From assembly GCA_022496805.1 (NCBI GenBank), contig CM040085.1, forward strand, positions 33,509,811 through 33,573,810: a stretch of 64,000 nt of DNA, read 5' to 3'. The translations under genes and the position numbers were made by a program. Source of the DNA: Pohlia nutans (lineage: Eukaryota > Streptophyta > Bryopsida > Bryales > Mniaceae). Within the stretch, counting starts at the first letter, position 1. Each line of letters starts with the position of its first letter. Positions 11,798-21,926 of this stretch are shown here, piece by piece. Under the pieces are notes generated by a model. That model was not told the DNA's origin and did no database searches. It saw nothing but the letters and a program-made list of their open reading frames with translations.

Positions 11798-12259
11798 GGC
11801 CCTCTTTACACTAGAGGCAAGAAGCCGTAGAGAAAACCTCACAAGGGCCATGGCTCATCCTTGAGAAGCCAACCTTTGAACTTGACGACCTTTGGATATA
11901 GTGTAAAGTGAGAAGGGGCCACAAAATAAAGTGTTGATTTTTTAAAATAAAGTTCTTACATATTTCTTAAAAAATAAAAAATGATTGGTTGTGAGAATTT
12001 TGGCCAAATGGCCCCCCGGATTTTGCGTTAGACCCACCTCTTGAGATGGGCTTGACGCAAAATCCGGAGGGCTTGGAAAATGTGCATTTTTGTTGCCACA
12101 AAGGACAAAAGTGATGTCCATGTCATTTTCTCCTCCTTCCGTCCCTTGGACTGAAAATTTCAGGTGTAAAGTGACATTCTTTGGTCTTCTCAGTTTCTAA
12201 GCCTCCCATTGGGTGAAATTTCTCTCCTCACGACTTCTCGTCTCTAGTGTAAAGAGGCC
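11798..12259. mobile_element. Tourist-like (PIF/Harbinger) MITE
   Basis: The terminal inverted repeats are GGCCCTCTTTACACTAGAG (left) and CTCTAGTGTAAAGAGGCC (right), with TTA on the left and TTTA on the right flank. Length 462 bp. The termini resemble those of the 62273-62807 element (GGGCCGCTTTACACCTAGAG). The interior holds a second inverted pair around the CGGATTTTGCGT segments near 12020 and 12057. Confidence 0.7.
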
Positions 12260-12661
12260 TTTACAATGATCCGATGATAAACCACGGCAACCACTTCTTT
12301 GTCACATTGCAAAACTATTATGACACCATGGAACACTTTTGGACAAGGTTATTACAGCACGGAGAATATTCTTGTAATCCAATCATTTTAACCTTGTACT
12401 CATGTAAAAAAATTCTATGTGTTTTAATTGTTTTAATATATATACATATAATTTGGGTGTAGAGAATGTCTAGTAGTTAAAAAGTTAAAATGTGAAAGAA
12501 TTTCGTCTATTCCCGGAAGGAGAGAGTAGTCTTGTACCAATGTTCCTTTGTCTGGTGGGCATTGGCTCATTGTCAAGACAAACAGACACTATATTCACGC
12601 CGATCTCGCAAGAGGACCGGAGTTTCTATCTATCTATCTGAAAGAATTTCAGCAACTGACT
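12260..12661. other. intergenic stretch
   Basis: No gene supported. It contains a short CTAT repeat at about 12629-12640. The left flank of the H3 element begins here, without an identifiable terminus. Confidence 0.35.
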
Positions 12662-12809
12662 GTCGAATAATGAAGTTGATATATAAAGAGAAATTGTAAA
12701 TCTCAATGTGTAGATCACATCTGTATGGTTGGATTTATCATATTTTTATTAATAGTTTTGATTAATTTTGTAAGGTTTTCTTTTGAAATTCACTTTAAAA
12801 TCCCAAATT

Positions 12810-12847
<38 letters not shown>

Positions 12848-13162
12848 TTCTATCACGAATTTGGAATAATATGCACTATGAGATGGTATAATTTCCATGA
12901 TTTGATTCTACTTATTTTGAAAAATAATTGTTAAGGTCTCACTAATTGAACTAAGAATAAAACTTGACATAAACCAATTTTGTCATTTAAAAGAAAATCA
13001 CAATATCTTATCTTGAAGATCCATATTGTACAAATGGTAGTGAACTAGAACAAGAACCAAGGAAAATTTGGATGAATGAAAAACTATACAAGATGTAGTC
13101 AAGAGAAAGGTTACAATCTGTTCGTAGTTCATTATATGGACGCAGGAGCATCAAAGGGTTAA
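12662..13162. mobile_element. TTAA-type element H3 (inverted, left end lost)
   Basis: The right end TGGACGCAGGAGCATCAAAGGG TTAA (to 13162) mirrors the left end of H1. The body is the reverse complement of H1 (for example the ATGCACTATGAGATGG region). A TA dinucleotide tract at 12817-12841 has expanded inside it. The far terminus is missing. Confidence 0.7.
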
Positions 13163-13428
13163 TTATGGGCATGATTGTGCACATAATAAGGAAAGTATGG
13201 AGATTGGCACAAACACTGTTCTTAGTTTTGGTACCCGCCAGAAAACATACAACTTGATTAGTAGGGTCAGCATAATTCCTCACTTTATGGAGAATAATTA
13301 TGCACAACTGAGTAGGTAACAGTGAGGTGAAGGTTATGTCCAAGTAACCTTCTTGAGCATGCCGGCTTTCCAAGGTTACCTACTCCATTATGGGAAGACT
13401 TTCATAACTCACTCTTACTTCATGACAG

Positions 13429-13590
13429 GAAAGTGAGGTGCCGGACATGGAAGAAGCTCCTTCAGAGGCACAGTACACCGGCAATGACAAGGACATAAAT
13501 ATCTATGCAATTCATTCATTTCTGAACTCAAGCTATAGACTTGCACGGACAACCAAAAGGAAACTGGATGAATTTTATTTGTTTATTTGA
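13429..13590 (+). pseudogene. possible orphan terminal exon
   Basis: After a plausible acceptor (TTCATGACAG) an open frame of 53 codons plus TGA begins ESEVPDMEEAPSEAQYTGN. The acidic, codon-like start differs from the AT-rich surroundings, but it has no upstream partner exon and resembles no family I know. It may be a captured or left-over exon, or chance. Confidence 0.25.
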
Positions 13591-13788
13591 AAAAGTAACC
13601 TTATGTCGTGAACAGTGAGGAGATGGTTGATGACATTTTTATTTTTATTTTTGGTTGGAAAAAGCAATCTTGAATGTGTATTGAACAGGAGCCATGATAG
13701 TTGATGACTTTTTTTTTATTGTCTTCTTTTTGGGTGGAAAAGTAACCTTGTGTATATTGAACTGGAGATGGTTGATGATGGACGTTTT
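13589..13788. repeat. three imperfect tandem units of about 70-80 bp
   Basis: Units start at 13589, 13658 and 13737. Each begins GAAAARGTAACCTT or a variant, continues with a GAACAGGAG/GAACTGGAG-type segment and GTTGATGA, and (in the first two) ends in a T-rich stretch plus GGTTGG/GGGTGG. Confidence 0.6.
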
Positions 13789-14087
13789 GTTGAGATGTAT
13801 GTATTGATCTTGACTGGGCCTACTGTAGGCGGTGATTTGGCGGAATACTAGAAAAGTAGTGGCCAGCGACATGAAATTATGCAATCACTTATTGGGGCAT
13901 CTGGTTTTGCACAGCACACTCACCTTTCTGGTCCTCAGCACAGCCTGTAAATAAAATTCCTTGCTTACCGTGTGAGCCTCCCAAGTTTTTTCCTTTTCTT
14001 TTCAAGCGATGTGGACTGCATAACATCAACACACTTAGAGCCTTGTTACAAGAAATAACATGCCACACCAAGAGTCAGGATGTTATT

Positions 14088-14200
14088 TTAACCCCTAATC
14101 ATCCAGCCGTCCACGGTGACCAGAATGGTCATCATGTTTTTTTTATTAGTTTTGAGTAAAGTCCTATTTGGATCTTCTCTTGTTCAAATTAAAAGATTCT
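14088..14200. mobile_element. left end of a TTAA-type element (Q)
   Basis: TTAA CCCCTAATCATCC at 14088 is followed by GTCCACGG and the hairpin TGACCAGAATGGTCA (14117-14131). The same block, inverted, lies in the IQM intron at 711-760. No right terminus was found, so the end coordinate is arbitrary. Confidence 0.5.
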
Positions 14201-14456
14201 TTTTAAATTTAATTAAATTTAATGCTTGGGTCCAAAACTTTCCCTCCAAAACCATGTCACTTAGGCGCCTCATCATTTTTGGACTTGAATGAGTTTCTTG
14301 GTCTTAAACCCTAATGTGAAGCCCTTGGGTCCAATTTTCAGCTCTCAACTAATTATAGGATTGCTTGATTTTCGGGTTTTCTTGAACCTAGACCTTAATG
14401 TAAGGTGGTCCTAAGTTCATTTCTAAGGCCCTTGTTAACATCACTCTGAACACCAC

Positions 14457-14555
14457 ATGAGAACAGACCTTTTCTTCTTTCTTTTTTTCTTTTCTGAAAC
14501 AACAGGACGATTTATTCCGTTGAAAGAAAGAAACAAGGGTATGAGAACAGACCTT
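14457..14555 (-). mobile_element. short retroposed fragment with 15-bp direct repeats
   Basis: ATGAGAACAGACCTT occurs at 14457-14471 and 14541-14555. Between them is a 69-bp segment that starts with a T/C-rich tract. Direct repeats around a piece with a pyrimidine-rich end suggest target-primed insertion of a small LINE or SINE 3' end, read on the minus strand. Confidence 0.5.
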
Positions 14556-15461
14556 AAGTTCAACAATGCGAGAAGACCCAAGATTTACTCCGTGGCTTGA
14601 CCTCAGTCAGTTGTGCACTAAACAGTAACATTTGAGTAAGACTCGCAGCAGGTTTCTTATTCCGGCACAAGAAAATACAAACGTTGTTTTGTTTTCGTTC
14701 AAGGAAAGGTATAAAAACCGTTTAGCAGCTTACAGGATCAAGGATACATGTAAATCGAGTCACGAGCTGATCAGACAAAGCATCTTGAAGCGGGATTTGG
14801 AGGCTCAACGGTAGTGACGACGTCATAGCAAGTGACAAGCATTGAGTCAAAAGACGTGGCTCCTTTCTCGATAACTGCTGTCCCTTTGCGGTGGTTGTAT
14901 ATTCCCTGTCCAGTGACGGATCGATCGATAGAGTGTCTGAGCATGTACAGTCCAACACTCTACTAACACCTGGGCAGTGCCTTCGATGTAGGTGACTAGC
15001 TTTCTCTTGCAATCAGCTTCTTCAACTGCAGTGAATCCAGACATTCAATCATTATCGTACCATTCTCTTCATCATTTGTGGACCCTACTTACAGTGAGCT
15101 CTCGGACTGTCGGCTTTTCGATCTCCGGAGTCTATCATGCCGCAAGATCAACGTCGATCAGGCCAACAGCAAGTAGTGAAGCAGATCGACCAGACTATTG
15201 CCCTAGTAGATCACCAACAGTAAGTAGTGAAGCCGATCAATAAATTACTGTAGGCCCTTTTTCAGAACAAAACCCATAATGTCTGATCCTTGTTGCTTCA
15301 CCTGCTGCATAATATTCAGCTTCGGCGCTTGATTGTGCAATTTAGGGACGCTGTCTTGCTGAATCTAGCAGTCAAGATTTGTAGTCAAGCGACGTATGGT
15401 TGTCATTCTTACCGCAATTGAAGCAAGAGTGCGGTACTGCTGGAGCTCTAAAGATCGAGAG
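14556..15461. other. upstream region of the dirigent gene
   Basis: Base composition is balanced and no exon could be supported. A motif AGTAGTGAAGCMGATC occurs twice (about 15172 and 15223). The promoter of the dirigent gene should lie in the right part, but I see no clear TATA box. Confidence 0.4.
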
Positions 15462-16034
15462 ATGGCGAGGTGGAGATTCATGGTTATGGCATGTTACGTG
15501 ATGAGTTTGATGTTGTTATTGAGAGTGGAAGGAATGCAAGAAGGTCCGAGCAGCCTGGAGTTCTACGTGCACAATCCGGGGCTGTTCACGGCGTTCCCGG
15601 CGCCGCCCGTGCTGGCCATGAAGGGCGAGTCCAGGGTGCGGCGATCCCTGCGGAGCTTCAAGAGCCGTATCATCACGTTCGACAACGTGATCACGGGAAA
15701 CGCCGAGAATTCGTCGCCCGTGCTGGGCCGCGCGCACGGCATCCGCGTGGTGGACAAGGTGGGCGACGGGCCGCTGGCGTTCACGTGGCTCTTCACCGCC
15801 AGCTTCAACGCGTCGTCTTCGAGTTCCGGTTCCGGTTTAGGGTTCAGTGGCACGCTCAGTTTCCAGGGCACCACGTTCAACTTCCCCTCGTCGGAATTCA
15901 GCGACGTCACCGTCACGGGCGGCACCGGCAGCTTCCGATTCGCGCGCGGCTACGCCACGTTCACCAATTTCTACAAGGCGGACGAGATTTCCACTCTAGA
16001 AGGCCAACATTTCCAAGTCTTCCTCCGTTACTAA
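15462..16034 (+). CDS. dirigent protein (secreted)
   Basis: A 190-residue single-exon protein. The family guides the stereochemistry of phenoxy-radical coupling in lignan and related synthesis, in the apoplast, and has no catalytic site of its own. The start MARWRFMVMACYVMSLMLLL is a signal peptide. LEFYVHNP fits the first strand motif, ITFDNVITGN and SPVLGRAHGIRV fit the middle, and TVTGGTGSFRFARGYATF is the diagnostic C-terminal motif. Length fits the family (about 180-190). The longer frame opening at 15396 adds 22 residues ahead of the signal peptide and is unlikely. A Ser/Gly-rich insert SSSSSGSGLG lies near residue 130. The third-position GC is far above that of the flanks. Which lignan is made cannot be said. 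Confidence 0.9.
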   Translation: MARWRFMVMACYVMSLMLLLRVEGMQEGPSSLEFYVHNPGLFTAFPAPPVLAMKGESRVRRSLRSFKSRIITFDNVITGNAENSSPVLGRAHGIRVVDKVGDGPLAFTWLFTASFNASSSSSGSGLGFSGTLSFQGTTFNFPSSEFSDVTVTGGTGSFRFARGYATFTNFYKADEISTLEGQHFQVFLRY

Positions 16035-16109
16035 GTAGCATTCCAAGCTCTTGTACAGCATTTTCTATGATTGATAGCTTTCCGTTTCTTCTCCGGTACC
16101 AAATGCTTG

Positions 16110-16620
16110 CGGAATGTAATCTGGATTGATGTATATAGATCAGTAACACTAGTGCAGACATCTAGTTGGTTGCAATGTCGACGGTTTCAATACACAATTA
16201 TGGTCTCAGTTTCATGTGTGTGATCATGTGTCCTGGGTTTTGTTTCTTAGAACGTCCATGGAATAGTCTAAAATGCTTCAAGAGGAAGTGAATCTAGATA
16301 GATGTATATATAGATCAGAACTTGTAGTAGCATATTGGTTGCGATGTCAACTATTTCGGTAGAAAATGGTCCCTGTTCCATGTGTGGGATCATGTATGTG
16401 TCCTGCTACACTTGGGATTTTTTTCTTAGAACGTCGGTCCATGGAATAGTCTAAAATGCTTGAGGAAGTGAATCTAGATTGATGTATATAGATCAGTTGT
16501 TTGCGATGTCAATAGAATTTAATGGTCTCTGTTTCGTGTTTGTGATCGTGTGTCTTGCTACCGACACTGATTCTAGTTTTTGTACATGGAAGTACTCTGT
16601 GGGGTAGAGTCCTCTCAACA
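16110..16620. repeat. three degenerate ~175-bp units behind the dirigent gene
   Basis: GATGTATATA recurs at about 16128, 16301 and 16481. Around it the same blocks recur in order: GAATCTAGAT, the GATCAG segment, GGTTGCGATGTCAA, ATGGTCTC/ATGGTCCC, GTGTGATCATGTGTCCT, TTTCTTAGAACGTC and CCATGGAATAGTCTAAAATG. A fourth, eroded match lies at 17160-17232. The first unit starts about 75 bp after the stop codon, so the dirigent 3' UTR is part of the array. Confidence 0.75.
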
Positions 16621-17526
16621 CACAACGGTCTCTGTTTCCTGTATTGTGATGTGTTCTGCCACGCTGTAATTGTTGTTGAACAATGAAGCAATTATGTTGA
16701 TACAGGAGAAAACAGGGAGGGACATTGACCTCAGACACAGTACAAGTGTCCCGTTGTGATTATTGTCCTGGTTACTTGCAAAAAATTGAGCTATTTGGGC
16801 TACGGCCTGATATGGGTACCGGTGAGACGCATTTCACTATGTGTGACTTATGTCTAACTCATTTTATGTGTGCTAGAAATTTCGTTTTTAACACCATGTA
16901 TATAGCTGCAGCCATGGCACCTATAACACCGTCCAATTTTTATAATTTTTCAATGCTTTTTTTTACCAAAAGGATATTTCTCGAAAATCACACTATTTTT
17001 GGAGGGATACCCATATCAGGTCATCACCCATTTGGTATCTGGTACATTAACCACAACACTGGGAGACTTGCATCATGTTCCACTAAGGGACAATCATTAG
17101 TTTTTTCTTGTGTATACACTGTTGGATAGAGTTTGTCAAATTTTCTCAAATCTAATTTAAGGAATTGAATCAAGTTTGATGTATATAGATTAGTTGTTGT
17201 CATACATATGTAGATTGTTGGGTGTAATGTCAACAAAAGAAAAAACCTAAGTTGCAGATTTGCTCCATTGGGTTTTCAAGTAGAGTTGACCATCCATGTG
17301 TCAAAAAGTCACACTAATCAATCTTCGCATGGAAAAGACTATGTTTGCAAGGTATTTTTTGTCATGTAGTTCAATCACTGATTTGGCAATAGACTAGACA
17401 AGTCCTATTCCATTAAGCTGACCATTTTGCATTTTGTGAAAAAATCAAGGCATAAATTGGTACACTAATTTGTGAAGACAATGAGAATAAAAAACCAAAA
17501 TGAGTCAAATTCGACTTGAAGCAATT
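16621..17526. other. intergenic stretch with a shared repeat segment
   Basis: GGAGAAAACAGGGAGGGACA near 16705 and the CACAGTACAAGTGTCCCG region resemble, in inverted order, segments at 33160-33200 and 33715-33770. That points to a mobile element whose limits I could not set. No gene supported. Confidence 0.35.
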
Positions 17527-17783
17527 TTAACCCCTAAGTGTCTAAAACACCCAATACGGCCATCTGCATCACTGATCTTTGCACAAGAGTGGCATTTTCT
17601 CATTTTACCTCCAGTCGGTTTTTTTTATTGCAATACATCATTTTAAAGCTCTTGTTCTATACTACATGATTAACAATGTTGATTGTGTCAAATTGCAATC
17701 ATTTTCACACAAACAAATGATTTGTAGGAGGGTCTCAATTTTCCTACACTACAATAAATACACAGTGGACGCTTAGGGATTAA
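17527..17783. mobile_element. short TTAA-type element M2
   Basis: TTAA CCCCTAAGTGTC at 17527 and GGACGCTTAGGGA TTAA ending at 17783 bound 249 bp. Size and ends are like those of 28606-28838. Confidence 0.7.
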
Positions 17784-18305
17784 AATGTTTCAAATGATCC
17801 ACAAATGCTTTAGAACAATTCACAAACACTTCAAAACTAACCTGACACGATCCAAAACAACGCTATTAATTTAAGGCTTGCATATAGGCACTTTTGAGGA
17901 AAATGACTTTTGGTTGTTAGGCTTTAATAGTGTGAAGCCAAGAGATCAAATTTATGCTCTTCACCAATCACATTATTGGAAGCCTTTACTTCTTGGCAAT
18001 TGGACATAGTGTGACGTGGCTTGTAATATCCGCTTGCAAGAACAAGAGCCAAGAAGCATAATTGTAAATTAAGGTTGGTGTTTCAACTTCCACTCTACTC
18101 CAAGTAGACCTCTCTCTCCAAGAACACCCAAAGTGTCAATGGTGGTAATACCATCAATGGTATGCCGAGGTAGGCATGGGACATTGTAATCCCAGGGATT
18201 GCATTGGTCAAGTACTATAAATATACATGTGCGTGCACAATAGGGGTATCATTCAGAACAAGCATGTACAAAATATAGGAGACATTGTAATCGAGTGGGA
18301 AGTAG

Positions 18306-18361
<56 letters not shown>

Positions 18362-19381
18362 CTAAAGATAAATGCCACATTTTTAGCCCTTGTGTACATA
18401 TGGAAATGTATTTTGAGGCTATGAGATTTGTACGTATATTGCTTGATTCTAGCAAAAAATAAAACAAAAAATGTATACAAGGATGTTTTAATAAGGGAGA
18501 TGCATGCACATGATTCCTAGCTTTAATGAATAGTGCACTCCCTGGAATTGTAATGCTGGAGACTTTTGTTGCAAACTGAAATTGAGTAAGGAATTGAAGC
18601 CCTTCAAGAGCATTTTTGTGTGTGCAAGGCTTCCTTTATTGCCTTGATGTGGAGAAAAAGCTCCTATATTATATCATAAATAATGTGAAACTGGCGTGAT
18701 GTCTAGTAATAAGGATGACATTTCTAGCAAGTGCTTGGAATGAGTTCAAATCGTACTGTACAACCTATTGTGTTGTTGTTGAACATTATAAACACTATAA
18801 ACACTGTTAAAAGTGCACATGCAATGTGAAGAGTGCACATGACACAAAATTAAGATTATAAATTTGATTTAAATGAATTTCATAGGATTGACAATTACCA
18901 AGCCTCTTATCATGCAGTTTTTGAAATTTATGGTATCAATTGAAAGAGATTGGCGATCATCAACATCCTTATGAAATTTTACAATTTCTTTTTAAGTGCA
19001 CTTTTAAAGAAAGTGGGTGGTTATCCTTACTGCACACATTGAAGCAATGTTGATACTAATGGATAGAGCCTGTCTGTTTCTTCTCAAATCTATTAATGAA
19101 TGGAATCTAAGTTCTGATATGAATATTAGTACCATGTGTATAGATGTTGCCTATTTGATTTTATTTTTTTTTAATTTTTTTTTACAAAAGGGAGCTTTAT
19201 TCCAATGCAGAGAAAATAGCAACACATGAACCAGGATTCCAAGACCCCAGAGGGACCGGAGAGAATTTTAATTTTTCAACGTATTTGATTCTTTGAGAAC
19301 ATCTACGTCCTCATTAATTAATCCTTCAGCAACTTGCAAGAACTGCAAGTGCCCCATTCAACGTATGAAATACACTCTACC
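17784..19381. other. AT-rich intergenic stretch with a TA microsatellite
   Basis: It contains a TA dinucleotide tract at 18309-18357. Around 19165-19215 a T-rich stretch followed by ACAAAAGGGAGCTTTATTCC resembles the 3' end of a truncated LINE on the minus strand. No gene supported. Confidence 0.4.
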
Positions 19382-19520
19382 CTCTATAATATGACACTCC
19401 ATCATATGACAATATTATTGTTTCAAGTGCTCAATACACATGTGACAAGTCATTTTTGTGACTAATCCATGCCTGCCACCTTGAATTTAGGGCTTTACAA
19501 ACATGTCATAATAGAGAAGG
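19382..19520. mobile_element. small MITE W1
   Basis: CTCTATAATATGACA on the left faces TGTCATAATAGAG on the right. The interior, including AATCCATGCCTGCCACCTTG, is shared with 33513-33656. Confidence 0.6.
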
Positions 19521-19952
19521 ACAATTGTATGTTACAAATCAACTCTATACTTTTAGAGCAACATTTGACAGATGTGTAGACAACATTGTGATGCGTAGAT
19601 TTCAAAGACCCTCTATTGATCTGTTTTAAACGATTTACATACTATAGTGGTTTTAGAATATATAGCCACTCCCATCATTAGAGGTTCACAACATTGTGTA
19701 AAACTTGCCACCTACATTCTTCAATGACTATTCCAACTTTGAAAGTTGTCATCCATCTCAAAGAGGTGGGTAATGGTATTTTAACGTTGAAATCTCATTT
19801 TTCATATATTTTTTATTGAAGACTTATCATCATACTTTCAATACTGGAGACTCATCTTCCTAACTCTAATTAAAAAACTTCAAAAAAGAAACAAGATTTC
19901 AAAAAACCCACCTGTAAAACTCACCTAGATTCTTCCTATTGTAAGGTCTCTC

Positions 19953-21323
19953 TTAACCCCTAAACTTCCAACCGACTAGAAAGTAGACAATGTACAAAAT
20001 CAAGCACAGTTTTCTCATCAGTCATTGACTTTTTGTAGTGTGGAATTTTTACTATATATTTTATGGGAAGTTAGCTTCATGTATGTGTGATCATCTGAAT
20101 TAGAAAGAGGACGATTTGTGAAAATTTTATGCCTCATTTCATGTTGTAGTCATTTACCAAAATTTCGAAGATTTCAGTGTAAAAGTGCTCTTAAAAAGTC
20201 AACTCATAAAATTAAGCAACCAAAAAATCTCCAAAAATCACTACATTTAGAGTATTACATTTCAACCAATCACAACAAATTTCATGTACAAATTTTCAAT
20301 ATCTTATTTGTAATCAAATTACAAATTAAAGAATTTTGAATTTCAAGTTTCAAATTTTATACAAAAGTATTGGTAATAGAAATCGTAGATACAACCAGAT
20401 GGATAGAATCTAAAATTCATAATCTACAACTTTTATTTATACATCAAGTTCAAAATATCCCTCTAGATTGCATTTTATGATGCATCTTTGCAAAACTGCC
20501 GAATTTGAAGAGGGGTGAGGACGTTTAACCCTTTACCGCTTTGGGTATTGTAGCAGGGTTCACTGGTTTTCACTGGGTTTTTCCAATATGATTGATACTG
20601 CCAGAAATAGAATGGATTAAATTAGAAAGTAACCGTACAATTGTATTCTCAATTGGAGTGCAAACATTTTGCCAAAATTAAAGAATCATCCAATGGTGGG
20701 ATTGGAAGATCATAGAGTATGTCTTTGAACCGTAAATTGCACACTCAAAAATGAGATTTTGGAGGGTGTGTGACTTCAAAGTTAAATAGAATTTGGATTA
20801 AATTTTATAAAATGAAAGTAAAGATGTTGAGCAATGACCTATGTCAACACCTCTATGTTGCAATGTTTCATGTTAAGAACAAAGTCACATATAATTATTG
20901 TGAATTTTATAAGTGAGAGTGACTTATCCATGTACGGTTTAGGACAAAAATTTATACGTTAAAATATGAAAGGACTTAGTACATGGATCAAGATCGGAAT
21001 ACATACACTAATGGAACATGAACAAGAGAACACAATCCAAAAAATAAAAAAGATAACAAACTTCCAAACACAAGAAATACCGCATAGTACATGTGTTGTA
21101 TTTGTAAGTATTTACAGTATTTTTGCGTTTTGTTCATAGGTATTTTGATAGTTGCACAACTCCAAATTGAAATTTTCTTTTTCTAAAAGATGTATATTAT
21201 ACCGCTCATCATCTGAACTTTACAATTCAAAATCCAATTCTTCACGGATTCTGCGTTATTCGCGTTTTCGACTCAGCAGAGACCACAATGTGGTTGCTTG
21301 AGCACTAAAGGGTTAAGGGTTAA
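19953..21323. mobile_element. TTAA-type element D1, interrupted by C2
   Basis: TTAA CCCCTAAACTTCC starts at 19953. The right terminus is split, GGACG TTTAA at 20528 and TTAAGGG TTAA at 21313-21323. Removing C2 and one TTAA restores GGACGTTTAAGGGTTAA. It is homologous to 32550-33147 and 56238-56810. The subterminal hairpin is CTAGAAAGTAG at 19976-19986. Confidence 0.85.
20525..21316. mobile_element. TTAA-type element C2, nested in D1
   Basis: TTAA CCCTTTACCGC at 20525 and CACTAAAGGG TTAA ending at 21316 bound 784 bp, homologous to C1. The palindrome ACCACAATGTGGT recurs at 21282-21294. Both flanking TTAA copies derive from the TTAA in the D1 right terminus. Confidence 0.9.
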
Positions 21324-21926
21324 AAAGTACCATATATGAAGAGCTGTAAACTCAACTTTATTACCTTCAAAATAAAAAAATAAAAAAATAAAACACCACT
21401 TTTGCCCCCTCCCCCATTCCAACGTTGGAAGCACTCAATTGATGTGCCTCCTAAACTTCCGGTATTCTGAAACCCACAAATTTACGTCTAACTGATTTCT
21501 TAGCGAGTAGACTCTGCAACCGAATACCAATCAACCTTCAAATCATGTGAATATTCTGCCCATTCAGAGAAGGCGGTAACTTAATATCAAGTCTTGAGTA
21601 TAAAATTTACAAATTTGAAGAACGATTTCCTCTGTAAACTTAAGAATCACGATGCTAGCTAATCTAGTCGATCAACACTAAGGGCTCCCCTATAAACTAC
21701 CAAACTCTTGAAACTGTAAGCAATCCCATCAACAATATTACAGGGACTGGCGACCAAATCAGAACCGATCCCACAATTAGTGGAAAAATCAATCAAAGGG
21801 TCACTCTGAAAGAATTGAGTAATCTAGACTGTACTAATTCATGTCGTGACGCGTTCTGGTTGATGAGGTAAAACTGATGTAACAATCGATGGATTTTCAA
21901 AAAAATAAAGAAACAAAATGAATTGA
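21324..21926. other. 3' flank of the methyltransferase gene
   Basis: It contains an A-rich TAAAAAAA repeat near 21375. The remainder is probably 3' UTR and terminator of the minus-strand gene. No other gene seen. Confidence 0.35.

Noticed and set aside
15396..15461. Longer dirigent protein start
   Set aside because: It would place 22 hydrophilic residues before a clear signal peptide; the ATG at 15462 gives the normal family length.
15470..16129. 219-codon frame overlapping the dirigent gene
   Set aside because: Out of frame with the recognised protein; Arg/His-rich composition is typical of a GC-rich shadow frame.
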